The notes under the pieces: generated by a model
What the model was told of the DNA's origin: nothing
The model's input: only the letters and a program-made list of their open reading frames with translations
Database searches by the model: none
Translations under genes and position numbers: made by a program
Source: Paramecium sonneborni
Lineage: Eukaryota > Ciliophora > Oligohymenophorea > Peniculida > Parameciidae
Length of the DNA stretch: 64,000 nt
Reading direction: 5' to 3'
NCBI GenBank assembly: GCA_905182985.1
Contig: CAJJDN010000104.1
Coordinates: 9,204-73,203, forward strand
Shown: one piece after another, positions 1-12,331 of the stretch
How the letters are laid out: each line of letters opens with the position of its first letter
How positions within the stretch are numbered: position 1 is the stretch's first letter

Positions 1-151
1 TATTTCTTTAGCTTCATTCATTAATGAAAGATTATTAAGGTCAATTTTCTGATCATCTCAGACACAATATTTTGTCTTCTTTGTGTGTATTTTATTTAAG
101 GTCGAATGCAATTATATCCATGCGATGAATTGGGCATTTTTCTGATTCCAT
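1..151 (-). pseudogene. B-box/zinc-finger-like protein, 5' end, apparently frameshifted, cut by window edge
   Basis: A start codon at 151 (minus) opens a frame beginning MESEKCPIHRMDII, with a C-x2-H pair, then LKQNTHKEDKILCLR. This resembles the start of the B-box-like proteins common in Paramecium, where a second C-x2-C pair is expected straight after the LC. At that point an in-frame TGA appears. The sensible continuation (DQKIDLNNLSLMNEAKEI) is in another frame, and no GT...AG intron can join the two. Either a base is wrong or missing near 58-60, or the gene is broken. The rest lies outside the window. The zinc-finger assignment is inference from Cys/His spacing. Confidence 0.45.
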
Positions 152-557
152 ATTATTTGAGGTAATCACAATAATTAATAACAATAAATTTAAATAATTC
201 TTATACAAAAATTGAAATAATCATTTTTTGTAATTAATTTTTATAGATTTAACAAGTATATATTATTTTATTAAAACAATAAAAAACTATTATCAGTAGT
301 AAAGATAATCAAGCATTTTTTTCTGGAGAATTTAGTTTATGAATATTTGCATAATCATTCAAAAACAAAACAAAAAAACAAGTATGCTTGAAACTAGTAT
401 TATTTTTGAGATCAAGTATATTTATTTGAAAAAATATTTAATGTTATCTGAAATAAAATAAAAATAAATTTTTTTAATAGTTTTAGTGAAATTCTATAAT
501 TTTTTTTTTTAATTTAAAACATATCTTAAATATTTTTTATTAATAATTAAAATAATA
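152..557. other. Intergenic, no gene seen
   Basis: This AT-rich stretch lies between two divergent genes. I see no open frame with protein-like composition, no RNA gene and no repeat beyond A/T runs. It presumably holds both promoters. Confidence 0.5.
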
Positions 558-1877
558 ATGTCAGAAGAGGAGGCTGTTTTCCAATCTTAATAAATGGACC
601 AAAGAATTGACATAAATTTTAAAGATGAAGATGAGAAATTAATATTAATAGAAATCAACCCACAAATGGTTTCAAAAGAATTACAACCTCAATTTCAATT
701 ATTGAACAAAATAATTATCAGATATTTGAATTATGCTCTATAACCTTGTTTAGAAATTGAGTATAGAAGAAATGAATTAAAAATTTCATCTTATAAAGCA
801 GTTGTTAAACTAGATGATAAAAGAGTTGTGATGTTTACAAATAGTAACAATCAACTAATAGACACTTAAGGAATTTGGATAAGTTTAAATAAAAAAACTT
901 TAGATTTAAGAATAGGATATGGAGAAGCTAGGGTGGAAACACAAGTAAGTCATTACAAAATGGATTCAGTCTAGTAATATATTCAATAAATTACGTCAGT
1001 TATAATTTGGTAAGAATCAATTCCTTAGCAGATTTTACCTTTTTTAATGTAATGTTAGAAAGGTTAGATTAGGCCAATAAGAATTCATTCTAAAGATCAC
1101 TATATAGCATAATTAAGTGAGGTAATCTTACAAAAGTGCCAAAATATCCTTGAATTACATTAAGGTAGATAAGCTTTACATTTATCTACTGAAATAGATA
1201 ATTTATATCAATCTGTATAGAAAGTAGAATTGTAATAAATTGAATAATTGGAATCTCCTCAATATCTATAAAAGGGGGCTAAATTTAATTTAGGAGAGTT
1301 GATTCATCATAGTGTAGCAATAGAAGGCTGTAAATTAAACTAGATACTTAAAAAGAAATAGGCAGCTAATGAAAAATCTGGGTTTGATCCTTATATGACA
1401 TATCTTAGATTAGGACTAGGACATTTTAATAAAGATTCAGCAGGACATTAATTTGTCTTAGAGATTTGGCCATTTAAACATTATTCAACTATTCATGATC
1501 ATGCAGGATAGTACGGATTAGTTAAGATATTATAAGGTGTGATTGATGTGAATATCTATGCAATATTATCTAATGCTAAACATTTAATGGATCCTATTAA
1601 AACACTTACATGTAATAAACATGATATGACATGGTTGGCTCCTAGAGTTAATTAAGTTCATTAACTTAGAAACTTTTATCCATAAACAGCTATAACTTTA
1701 TAATGTTATAAATATTCTTAGAAAACTTAAAATAAAATGAAGTAATTTAATTATGTTGTAAATGAATAATATAAAGGTTTTAATCCTCTTTCAGATTTTG
1801 CAGACTTAGAATTACATGATATTTTTAATGATTTAGTCCAAGAATACTCAAATCTTCACAAATAGAAAAATATTTGA
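558..1877 (+). CDS. Cupin protein with cysteine-dioxygenase-like C-terminal domain
   Basis: One uninterrupted ciliate-code frame of 439 residues ends at TGA. The last third carries the thiol-dioxygenase cupin signature: an H-x-H pair in STIHDHAGQYGLVKILQG (near residues 313-315) and a third His in VNQVHQLRN (near 366), followed by the strand TAITLQCYKY. Cysteine dioxygenases use these three His to bind Fe(II) and oxidise cysteine to its sulfinic acid. The mammalian crosslinked Cys position is Gly here (AGQYG), as in bacterial forms. The first 270 residues are an extension with no family I recognise, so the protein is about twice the usual length. A 30-bp in-frame GTAAGT...TAG segment at about 942-971 could be an intron of three-fold length. 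The substrate is unknown. Confidence 0.7.
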
Positions 1878-1892
1878 TAATATAAATTAAAT

Positions 1893-3519
1893 TCATTCAT
1901 ATATAGATATCATATTTTTGGTTCTTTTTTCTCTTTTAATGATTTCTCTAGATTATTTAAATTAATATAATTTATTTTTAGCATTATCAAATACTTTTGA
2001 ATATTTTTAAAATTTCTAAAATTAAAATAAATTATATTACTTTCTCTAAAAGATGTTAGGGAACAGATAATAATCCATCTGTAATAGCTTTATTTATTAT
2101 TTAAAATTCTTGTTTCTTTTTCGTTTCTTCACTTTTTACTTTAGAAATTAAAATTTCAAAACTGGTTGGATGTAATCTAGTATACAAATCTCTGAATTTT
2201 TTTTAATCATCTGCATCAAAAATTTCAGTAAAAAGTGTTTTTGGAATAAACAATACAAATGAATCTTCTGCTGCATCAATAGTTTCTGTTCTTTTTTTTA
2301 ATTACAATTGTTCAAAAGTCACTATTTCATAATACCCCAATAAAGATTATGCTTTATACTACAAAGGAATTCTTTAACAGGTAGTTATAGTTTTCTTTTC
2401 CCATTCTTTAGCTCCTATTGGCCATCTATTGGATTCTTCCAAATCAACAACTACATTCTTAACTAAAGTTCCATTTTTAACAATATAAAAATTATCTACT
2501 TAATCTCCAGCTTTATATAAACAATCTTTTGTAGACATAAAGCGACCTTTTAATTCATCACACATTCTTTCAATTTTATGAGGATGAAAACTGTCAAAAA
2601 AATGAATTGTTTCTACAAACTTTTTCCATTTCGGTCTTTCAATTTTAAACAAATTATTTAAACATTATTAAAAGTCCCATCTTTATAATTTGAGTATATG
2701 AGATTCAAAATTAGTTATTAATGTAGCATTTCTAGGTGCATCTGTTTCAAGTGCACTTCTTCCAACATGTTCATTACTACCAAAAACTTTGAGAAGTTTT
2801 CCCTTATTAATTATAAATTATTTTTACATCAAAACTAATAACATCAACCTTTCCTTTAAATATTATAAACATACACTCTCCTTTTTCACCATATCTACAT
2901 AATGTTAAATCAGCTTCTGTTTTTAATTCAATATATGTTAATCGACCTCCTAATTCCTTTAGCATTTCCAAAGGCATTAATTTAAATAAACTCAATGTTT
3001 ATAGATATAATGCTACTATTGTTTTTTGACCATCATCTCTTCTGAATGATTCACTTTTACATATTGAAACTATTTTCAAATGAATGTCAAAATCTCTATT
3101 GCTTAATTATTGTTTTACTCATGTTATTTCCACTTTTAGAAATCTTATCTCTCTTCCATCCATTTTGGAAAATTGAAAAAATAATTGTTAGGCAAAGATG
3201 TAATTCTATTTGTAGTTCTTGCACTAAAGTTTCGATTATTACTATTTGTTTTCTTCTAAAATAGATTCCTTTTTGTAGAATTTGAATCCATTAATGAGGT
3301 ATTTGTTTATAATCTACTCATTTGCAAATTCAAATTCATTTTACTTTATGGGGTTTAATTTAACAGAACACTTCTTGCATCTTATTTTGTTTATTCTATA
3401 TATGTGCTCATTAATTTGCTTTTTTCAATATTATGATCAGTTTCAAATCTTAATTTACCAAATCTCTTTCTCATTAAATGAAGTTCTTTCTCTTCTTTTT
3501 CACCAAAAGTCTCATACAT
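1893..3519 (-). CDS. Protein with two cyclic-nucleotide-binding domains
   Basis: The spliced model is 517 residues with introns at 3096-3118, 2803-2827 (AAG acceptor) and 2016-2040. After a basic, Asn-rich N-terminus come two cNMP-binding domains. The first has the turn RYGEKGECMFIIFKG and the phosphate-binding-cassette region RSALETDAPRNATL, close to the GE.AL....PR.AT of PKA regulatory subunits, though the usual Gly-Glu is altered (VGRSAL). The second has YKAGDQVDNFYIVKNGTL and no clear cassette, so it may not bind nucleotide. Without the middle intron the first domain is broken, so homology supports that unusual splice. No kinase, channel or membrane segment is present. It may be a PKA-regulatory-like or ciliary cNMP-binding protein; the partner is unknown. 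Its stop lies 15 bp from that of the upstream convergent gene. Confidence 0.75.
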
Positions 3520-3588
3520 TATTAAATTATAACAAAATAATAAATCCAATAAACAATAAAATGGAAAATTTACTATAATTAATCTTCT

Positions 3589-6531
3589 TCATTTCTATTT
3601 ACATATCTTTAATTATCGATTATATAATTTTTAAATTTTTGGTTCTTAAACTTCTTCAGGTTGATGATTTTTAGATTTAATTAAAAATCTAAAAAATGCT
3701 AAAAGGAATTTTTGCCACAATTCTACTGATGAAGTTGAATAGATCTATCTAGAAGTTATCTAAGCACCATTAGATGGTTATGTAATTAATCTTTCTAATA
3801 ATATATTAAACATTATTTTACATTCTTTTTATGGTGAATCATTAGGATCTGTATGACAATGTATACGATTTGGTTATGTTAATTATTTTTTTGATCCTAA
3901 ATCTTGATTTACTATTTAATTTTAAACTTAAGTATTATTTTAAAATTGATTTTGATGTTAAAATACATTATAATAATCTTCTTCATCATTCAAAAATATT
4001 CCTACATTTATATGAGTATGATTCCCACCTATAAAAAAGTTTTATTAAGTTGGTTATTATGGTAAAGTATGTTATGCAGATTTTATAAAAGATCTAGAAG
4101 GAGTATAATTTCCTTATGACATTATTGGAGTTTAAAAGGATGATCTATAAGATGGTTTTAATAATTCTTCTAAATCAGTTTGATTAGATTTATAATAATT
4201 TAAGGAAAATATCCATTATCTTCTTTTTGGTTCAGATTCAGCTCCAAATACTATTCTAATCTCATTTTTCTTTAAATTTGGCTTCTTTTTAAATTTATCA
4301 TAAATCTAATCAAAAAAGCCCTTTTTTTAATCTTCTTTATCACTATTTTCATTTTCTAATTCATTAATTTATGACATGCCACTTTTATTTTATTTATTTG
4401 GTTATTCAAATTTTTAGACTTTTAAATATGATCCAACTACTTATGCCTTTTCATCTATAACTATTTAAAATGGAAATGGATGTGATGGTATAAATGGTAA
4501 ATCTTTATCATTAGAAATTCTCATTTTACTTAAATCAATACAATGTTTTAAACTTACAGTATAAAAATGTATTTTTCCTTCATTTAAAACCATTAAATGT
4601 TCCTTAAAAACAAGTTGTTTAAATTTCTATCTAATTTTTTCTAAAGGTTCATTATTAATTTAACATAATTCAACAATACCTGAATAATTTTATAAAGGAT
4701 CAATTGAAGTTTTAACTTCATGAAAAATCTATTCTATTTCTCTAATATCCCAAGATTTGATTAATGTAATTTTTGATTATGATTGCTCTTTTAATATAAA
4801 TGAATGACTAAAAGGATTAATTTAACTACTAGCATTTTCAGTTTAAATTGGTCTTTATAATTCTGGTTCTCTTTCTTAAGGTCCTGAATTTAATGAATTA
4901 GTTTTTCTATGTACACCTTTTGTGGGTACTGTAACTAATTCTAATAAACAAATAAATTCAGTATTCTAAACTAAATGATGAATTTTTATTGATTCAGGTT
5001 TTACAGCCCTTAAATATCTTGTACTCTAATCTATTTATAAAAATAGTAATTGCCATTTATTTGCTTTCTTTATTGATAATCGTTATAACCATCCTCTTAT
5101 TTTTGGCTTACTTTGTTAAAGTAAACTTACAATCTAATCTTATTATACCTTTTATTATTATTATTATTATTATTATTTTGGCTATTCATCAATTTCAACA
5201 TCAAAATTGATTTTAAAATTTTATTACAATAATTTTTATATGTCCGATTTAACTTAATTATTTTGAATAAATTAATTTGTTTATCTTGTATGAAATTGAA
5301 TCTTTTTGAATCCAACAATCTATTGTATTTTCCTAATAATGATACTACTTAAAGCTTTTCTAATTTATGGACCAACTTTTTAAAAAAAATCCTATAAAGA
5401 TATCTTTGTTACTAAATTTCCAGAAAAAAGATCTTACACAAAACCAAACATATCTATAGTTTCCAGCTTATATTAATTATATAATTTACAAAATCTATAT
5501 CCTCACATAATTCTTCCTTAATAAAATGTACAGTTCTCTTCAGATCTAATTAATTATCATCATCGCACATATTTTAAAATAATTCTAATGCTATTCTAAT
5601 AACCAACTCAAATTATGTCATTTTAGTAAGATCTAATTTTAATAGATCCTTTGAGAGAAATTAAAAAAAATCTATTGATTTAAAAACTACATCTGTTACC
5701 TTCTAATTAAATAATCTCTTATTGTCCTGCTATTTATCGAAATACCCTTAAGCTTTAATCCTTTATATTATTAAAATCATTTACAGGATCTTCACATATA
5801 TAGAGTCTACGAGAAAATGAATAGAACTCATCATAGGAGACAGAGTTCTCCTTTTATCTAAACATTAATGCTTTTAGAGCTTCAAATACAGTTTTGGGTT
5901 GCATAACTTAAACTATTATAAATTTTTATACCAACAGAAGCTGATATCGATGGAACATTGAAGAAATCTATTTCACTTCTATTTGGAGAATGTACGTCTT
6001 CTTTTTTCTATTTTTATACTTTCATTTCAAAAGGAAATCGACCAACCCATGGATTAGTCATTTGAATATATTTATATTAACTTATTTTTTATTAATCAAC
6101 TTTCGCATAATTCTTATAATTCATTTTCTATTATTTAAGCAAAATTTACTATATCACCTACTTTCTAACCTATTCACAATTATCAACATTACTTTTAATG
6201 TTTCATTTAAATTGTTGTACAGAATTTGCCATTATTGAGATTCTTTTTATAATTGTGCTGTTTCTTTTAATAGTTATTTAGTCTCTTTCTCTATTATTTG
6301 CTCATTTTAATGCAGAATAGCTATATTTGCATTTAATCCATGCAACACCTTTTTTGTCATTGGTTCAGCCAACATTCCAATATGCCTTCTTAAAAGTTCT
6401 GATTTAAATAAAATCATACCATCTTATTTATCTAACTATTTTTTATTTTGATTGTACTCTTTCATTATTGTGTCGAACATTGAAATTAAATAATTTAATT
6501 ATTTTATTGGCAGAATCTCAAATTCTGTCAT
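3589..6531 (-). CDS. Large protein with N-terminal coiled coil and C-terminal PH-like domain
   Basis: The model is 949 residues, with introns at 6170-6192, 5913-5931 (19 bp), 5672-5699 and 5467-5489 (AAG acceptor). Residues 1-120 form a likely coiled coil (NANIAILHQNEQIIEKETK). A helical middle (QPKTVFEALKALMFRQKEN, SLQDFFQKVGPQIRKALSS) matches no family I know. From about residue 510 to 770 there is a PH-like fold candidate ending in ESEPKRRQWIFSLNYYK, where the Trp sits in the closing helix as in PH domains. A run of seven TAA codons at 5154-5180 encodes poly-Gln. The C-terminus has WQKFLLAFFRFLIKS. A phosphoinositide-dependent membrane role is inference. The AAG intron is needed to keep the frame. 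Confidence 0.6.
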
Positions 6532-6561
6532 ATACACATAAAATAAAAATTAAGAATGAAT

Positions 6562-7486
6562 TCATGATTTATGTTATAACAGGACCTTTAGATTCTTTAA
6601 TTTGGGACTAACATGTATTTTGCTCTAACTATGGCTTTTTGCTAATTAAATTGAAGGTGAGGATTTCATTTTGATTGCTATTTTATTTATTTGAATAATA
6701 GGAGATTTAGATGAATGAAAAGTACTTGATTTTAAAGTTGATGTTTTTAATGATACTACTGATCTCTTACTAACAGGTGTATTCTAATATTTTGGAATTA
6801 CTTCAGATTATAATATGGCTTTTAATTATTTTTATAGTATTTTATTTCTCGCTGAATTTTAAATTGAAGGAGTCATACAAGAAATCTATTTGATTTGATT
6901 TTCAAAATGAACCTTCTTTTTATTTTGATTATTCATAAGATTTAAGAGTTCAATCACTGATTTTGATGGTTATTCTTATGTCAAATCAAATAATACTAGA
7001 TTATTTACGTTATTATTATTTTTATCTGGTTCTGTTTTAATTCTTAAAGCTTACTGATCCTTTTGATTTAGACCTAGTTGTTATTTAACTTTATTGTAAT
7101 GAAAGTTTCTTGATTATGATGTAGATATTTACTTTTTATGCTTTTAATAATCTCTAATTGTTTTTTCCAGTTTTCTCATATGTAATCTTGGAGTATGAAT
7201 TTAATATTTATAATACTCAAAAAGTGTTTTAAGCTTTTTTGTTTATTCTGCTCTTGAAAATAGCTTTTCTAAATATTCATTAGCATGATCAAAGATTTTT
7301 TCATAAAATTATAGAATTTCTCTCTTTTTACTGCTATCCACAAAATCATCAATTGTAATTTATATTTTGTGTTCATATTTGTATTAAAGAGCCTAATATT
7401 AATAAATGAAGTACTATAGTAATTAATTTACAAAGACTAGTTTGCTATTGGCAAAAGAGGCATTTTTATATTTATTATTTATCCAT
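6562..7486 (-). CDS. Unrecognised basic Ser/Lys-rich protein
   Basis: A 300-residue model starts at 7486 with one 22-bp intron (7393-7414), required to join MDKQQIQKCLFCQQQ to the long second exon. Residues 40-110 look helical and charged (DDFVDSSKKREILQFYEKIF, HANEYLEKLFSRAEQTKK). The C-terminal half is Ser/Lys/Asn-rich and probably disordered. No catalytic motif, membrane segment or signal peptide is visible. It lies 30 bp upstream of the PH-like gene on the same strand; ciliates transcribe such genes separately. Function unknown. Confidence 0.55.
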
Positions 7487-7645
7487 ATATTAATATAATT
7501 AGATATTATATAAAATCATTTAAGTTAAATTAATTGGAAGGTTAAATGATTATAAGTAGAAACGATAATATTAGTATATGTGTTGTAATTCTAAAATTAA
7601 TAATGAAATATCATAAAAATCCATTTTTATTTTTAATTAAATTTA

Positions 7646-8441
7646 ATGGCCACTCAACCTCTGCTCGAGACATTGCCAAAAGACTTCCATAAAATGCCAC
7701 CAAATTACGATTTCTCCCATAAAGGTAAAAAAGATTAAATTAACATTATTAGGAGTTAATTGGAAAGATTATGAGAAAGACTTTATCTTGAGAACAGATG
7801 CAGTCTGGGAAAAAGATTAATTAAAGGATTGGTTTAGATTGTATACTAAGGTACAATAGAATTAAGAGATAGTGTTTTTATTTTGATACAACAGCAAATA
7901 AATACTCTTTGATGGAACCAGATGATGTCTATACAATATTATTTGAAGGATGTAAGAACATAAAATGTTAATTTTTATATAGGGGCACTTGAAGATTGTT
8001 TATTCCCATTTAGAGGAACTACTCCAACAGGAAGAACAAATTGTTTCCAAGTTGGATTACCTCCTAAATAAAAAGTATATGTGCCATACCCAACTTATTA
8101 ATCATAATAAGATTACTTTACTTTATGTGCTCTCAGATTTTAGAAATGGTTTGATTGTGATTAAGCAGAACATTTTAAAATGGATAAAACAGAAGCAGAT
8201 TATCTAAAAAGAGCTAAAGTTTATCCATGTTATGCAATGTTTTATGAAGCAGCATATGCATGCACTGTATTCATATTATTATTTATAATAGGATGATATG
8301 TTTGATTTCCTAATGGAATTAGCTTATACTAGAAGATCAAATAGAACATTTGAATATAATCACTTCTAACATGAAATGCGTAGACCACCAACAATCTATG
8401 ACTCTCCTAAAAATGCAGAAAGAGTTAAAAAGACATATTGA
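7646..8441 (+). CDS. Cys-motif protein, candidate mitochondrial intermembrane-space or complex subunit
   Basis: The 229-residue model has four introns (7725-7752, 7851-7872, 7952-7982, 8267-8291), all ending TAG and all needed for the frame. Two helices carry spaced cysteines: CALRFQKWFDC (CX9C) and CYAMFYEAAYAC (CX10C). This spacing is typical of proteins oxidised by the Mia40 relay in the mitochondrial intermembrane space, including several complex I and IV subunits. The start MATQPLLETLPKDFHKMPPN has no classic presequence, as usual for that class. I do not recognise the family, and the mitochondrial assignment rests only on the cysteine spacing. Confidence 0.6.
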
Positions 8442-8543
8442 TCTAACATTCAATAAATAAAAATAAAACAAAATTATTATTTTAACATTTTTTTATGTTT
8501 CTTCCAAAAATATCTATTATTTACAATTATTACTACTTCATTT

Positions 8544-9632
8544 TCAATTAAATGATAATATAATAAAATCATCTTATTAAATTTTAATCTAAACTTCACC
8601 AAACCCACATTTTCTCTTGTATAAAAATGGTATTATAAATGCAAATCTTAAATCTCTTATCATTATATTTATAAGTAATTGAGAATTCTCTATTTCAACT
8701 GTAGAATTTTGAATTTTTAAATAAGGTTTTGTTATTGTTATTAATGTGTAGTCTTTATTTTAATTAAATTTCAAAATTTACTCACTGTTCTCATAATAAT
8801 CTTTTATATATTAAACTACAATCTCTTTATTTTGTAATTATTATTTTAATGATATAATTTTATTGACATACGCAAGATCAATCTTGAAAGGTAATAAATA
8901 TGTTGATGAATTTAATGTAAGTTAAATAGATTCGAGAATATTTAATGTATTTTTGTTATTGAATTTAATGTTCTGAATTTATTTGTAAGTTTCATTTTAT
9001 TCATAAAATAAATGAATTTAACCTTTTTAATAATAGAAATTATTATAACTATCATGTTCTTTTAACTTTTTATAATCAATAAGAAAATCCTTTTATTTTT
9101 GAATGAGATTTTTATGTACTATTACAACATTATTCCAAAGTTCAAATTGTGATAATAATTTCTTATTAACTGAATCATTAATTAAAATTGTTAGATTTGA
9201 CATTTTTTAAAGAAAATTACAAATAAAGATTGATTCAAAATCATTCCAATCAATAGAGTGCTCAATATAACACTATTTTTAATCTTAATAACATAAAATT
9301 GAATTATTTTTTTTGAGAATAATTTATAAAGGTGAACCAATTAGTTATTAGATAAGATGGGTTTTTCCAACATTAATTTCACCAATAACTAATGTTATTG
9401 GGATATTTGAATTATAAAATGGTAGAGAAATTCCATTATTGAATAGTTTTTCGAAATTAAATTCATATATATAAGATGGCATTATTTTGGATTATGAAGC
9501 ATGTTCATCTGTAGGATCTTCATCACTATCAAAAATTTTATCATAATTAACAATTTTTTACTTGTTTTGTTTTAGTTTCTTTTTCTTACCTTTCTTTAAA
9601 TATTATACAACAGAAATTATAAGCGTGTGCAT
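8544..9632 (-). CDS. P-loop protein of unknown function
   Basis: One intronless frame of 362 residues. After a Lys-rich start (KKGKKKLKQNKQK) and an acidic patch comes a Walker A motif, LVIGEINVGKTHLIQQLIG (about residues 90-108), so it probably binds ATP or GTP. A later hydrophobic strand, NLTILINDS, could be the Walker B strand. I see no GTPase NKxD motif and cannot place the protein in a family. The start at 9632 is the first in-frame ATG. Confidence 0.6.
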
Positions 9633-9692
9633 TAAATAATAATAATAAAAATATGAATATATATATAAAATTAATGTTATATAATTGAATAT

Positions 9693-10669
9693 TCATTAAA
9701 TTTCATCATTATTTTGTCTGAAATGTTAATTAGTCTTGAATTCTGAAAACAATGTGAATAAAACATGTAAAGATTCAATGATATTTCTATTATTGTTAAT
9801 AGAATGGACAGGAATATCTAATAAATTGCATGAGAATTAGCAATATTCTTATAAACCCATATCAATATTATCTCCAGGTAATTGAGTATTTTAAAATAAA
9901 TCTTCAATTTCTTATGGCCAAACTTACATTAATTCTTCAATATCAGGCATAATTTTAGAATAAGAAACAGATGGAGGTTATTTTTTTTTATGTATTTCTG
10001 CCACATCATTAATCCATGCAGTAATTTCTTTAGGATTCTTATCAGCATTTTCAATAGCATGAATAGTAGTATTTTTACCTCTATTAGCTACCTTAACATA
10101 TTCTCTCATTAATAAATCTAATTTAGCTTTTTTAGATTAATTAAGAGCAGGTTCATCCTAAAATTTAATGAAATAGATTACTAATGTAACTAAACCAAGT
10201 GTTTCAGGTTATCCATCAGGTCTTGGCATTTTAATAAATGCATCAACTTCACCTATGGCAGGTACATAATCTGGAATAAATGGTTTTAATTTAGCATCTA
10301 AAACCATTTAGGGAGCTTTGTATCTAATATTAACATAAATCTAAATACCTAGCTATGTATTCAAATAATTATTTGACTTCTGCACCTACTTATAAATTTG
10401 AATAATCATTTGTATTATAAGCACCAGCAGGTAATGGAACCTTACCATCTTAAAATCCAGCACTTTATGCAGCTTATTGACCAGCTCTTGCTCCAGCTTA
10501 ATCTACTAGATTAAAATATAAAAACATTACATTAATCTTCATCTTCTTCACCACTAACTATTTCTTCATCATCTTCATCTTTTAATTCAATTGCTTCATC
10601 ATAATGTTCATTATCTATTTTCTTTACTTTTTCATCTCCACCAAAACCGTAATCGTTCTTAATTTACAT
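9693..10669 (-). CDS. IFT46: Intraflagellar transport protein 46 (IFT-B subunit)
   Basis: The 300-residue model has introns at 10506-10530, 10324-10348 and 10158-10181. It matches the conserved IFT46 core in order: PFIPDYVPAIGEVDAFIKMP, RPDGQPETLGL, then VTLDEPALNQS (only when the 24-bp intron is removed), MPDIEELMQVWPQEIEDL, LLDIPVHS and SLHVLFTLFSEFKTNQHF. IFT46 is an IFT-B complex protein that carries cargo such as outer dynein arms along cilia. The N-terminal third is acidic and Gln/Ala-rich, as in other IFT46 proteins. It is divergent with the gene at 10837, 167 bp away. Confidence 0.93.
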
Positions 10670-10836
10670 ACATTATTTCTACCTTTTACATTAATAAACC
10701 TTTTTTGTCAAATTTTAATATAATTATTGAAAATCTATATTCATATTAAATAAGATTAGATCAAATGTTATATATGTTTTTATTATATATTTATTAAAGA
10801 AAGGACTTTAAATAAAAGTATTTATTATATTAAATA

Positions 10837-12288
10837 ATGAATGATTGTTATTATGAATTAGAATCATTAATTAACGATTTACCATAACAAACGATTGCAT
10901 CAAAAATATAACAACTTTTTTATAGGATTATAAATTAAGAAAAACTAAATAGTCCTATATTAGAGGTTGAGAAATATTTCCGCAAATTGATTAAAAAAAT
11001 AGAGTAGTTTTATTGTAGAAGATTACAAAAATTAGAATATTTTATTTCAAAAAAAGCAGATACTTAATTAATCTTATTAAGAATAAGTAAATATTTAGAG
11101 AAGAAACCTTGGAGATTAGAAACAATGGATTATACATCTAAACCAATTAAATAAAATAAAATAGATGATAAAAATTGCAATTAATTCATTAATTTTGATA
11201 ATAATTAAGAAGAGTATTATTCAAGTAAAACATCTACTCCTTTTAGTCATTATACATGCATTCCATCTATTCCTAGAGATACATCTTTAAATGAAGCAGT
11301 ATTTTTAGATTGTGAAAATTCATTAAAATCATCATCATCATTTCATTTTGATAAATAAGAACCTATATTAGATATTTCTTAAATTTAATATAAACTATAA
11401 TAGTTGATAGATAATTCACCAAAAAAAAAGTTAAATTCAAAGAAGAAATAATAATTAGCAGATTTAATAGATTATGAATTAGAAGAATTTTCAGCATAAT
11501 CACCACCATGTTAAAATATTTTAGATTGTAATATTAGTGATATTAAATCTGGTTTCAATTCTAGACTTATATCTTCAAGATCACTTCAAAAAGAATCTGT
11601 TCATTAAGAATAAATACCTATAAGTTCTAAATAAATTCCATAAACAAGAGAATTTGAAAGTTTATTTTAAACACAATAATCTACTAAAGAAATTCTAAAA
11701 TATGTTGAATAATATCATCAATTATAATAATAATAATAATAATAATAATCATAAGTTTGTTATTCAAAATAATAACATTTTAAAGCAAGACCTAGTCTTG
11801 AAGTTACTAATAATAATAACACAATTTAATGTTTTCAAGATAAATGTTAAAGTCCTTCTACTAATAAAAGATATAGAGTAAGATCTTCTTATTAAAAAGA
11901 ATTACCTTCATAAAATAAATTAAAAGTTAATACTTCTCATGAGAATTTTGAAATTAGAACTTCCAAATCTATATAATCTAAAAAGAAACATTTTTAATTA
12001 CCTTCACCATTAAATGAATCAATGAATCAATAAAAATAAAAATAATAATAATCAAATCAACTTTTACAATAATAATAATTATCATTATAATAAAAGAAAA
12101 CTATGTAGAGATAACAACCTTAAACATTATCATCTGCCTTATCTCATTTGTATAAAAGATTTTCCTAATAAAAATAAAGTTCCTCTGTAGTTACAAAGCG
12201 ATCTACAAAATAAACAATTAGTTATTCTCTAGAAAAAGATCATCAAAAAAAAACATACAAAATAGTTGATTATTTAATAAATTATTGA
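10837..12288 (+). CDS. Gln/Asn-rich low-complexity protein
   Basis: One uninterrupted frame of 483 residues. Residues 1-105 are folded-looking and helical (LEVEKYFRKLIKKIEQFYCR, LQKLEYFISKK). The rest is Ser/Asn/Gln-rich, with poly-Gln written almost wholly as TAA (a run near 11726-11750, more near 12040-12090). No catalytic motif is visible. The poly-TAA tracts are both repeats and codons, so their length may vary between copies. Function unknown. Confidence 0.6.
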
Positions 12289-12331
12289 AAATTTATTTAT
12301 AATTAGATCAAATATATATAACTCTATTAAA

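Noticed and set aside
5127..5318. Asn-rich minus-strand ORF (NNNNNNNN)
   Set aside because: It is the wrong frame of the poly-Gln tract in the PH-like gene; the correct frame reads TAA as Gln.
11720..11760. TAA repeats as a CRISPR-like or structural repeat array
   Set aside because: They are in-frame Gln codons inside a continuous ciliate-code reading frame, without spacers.
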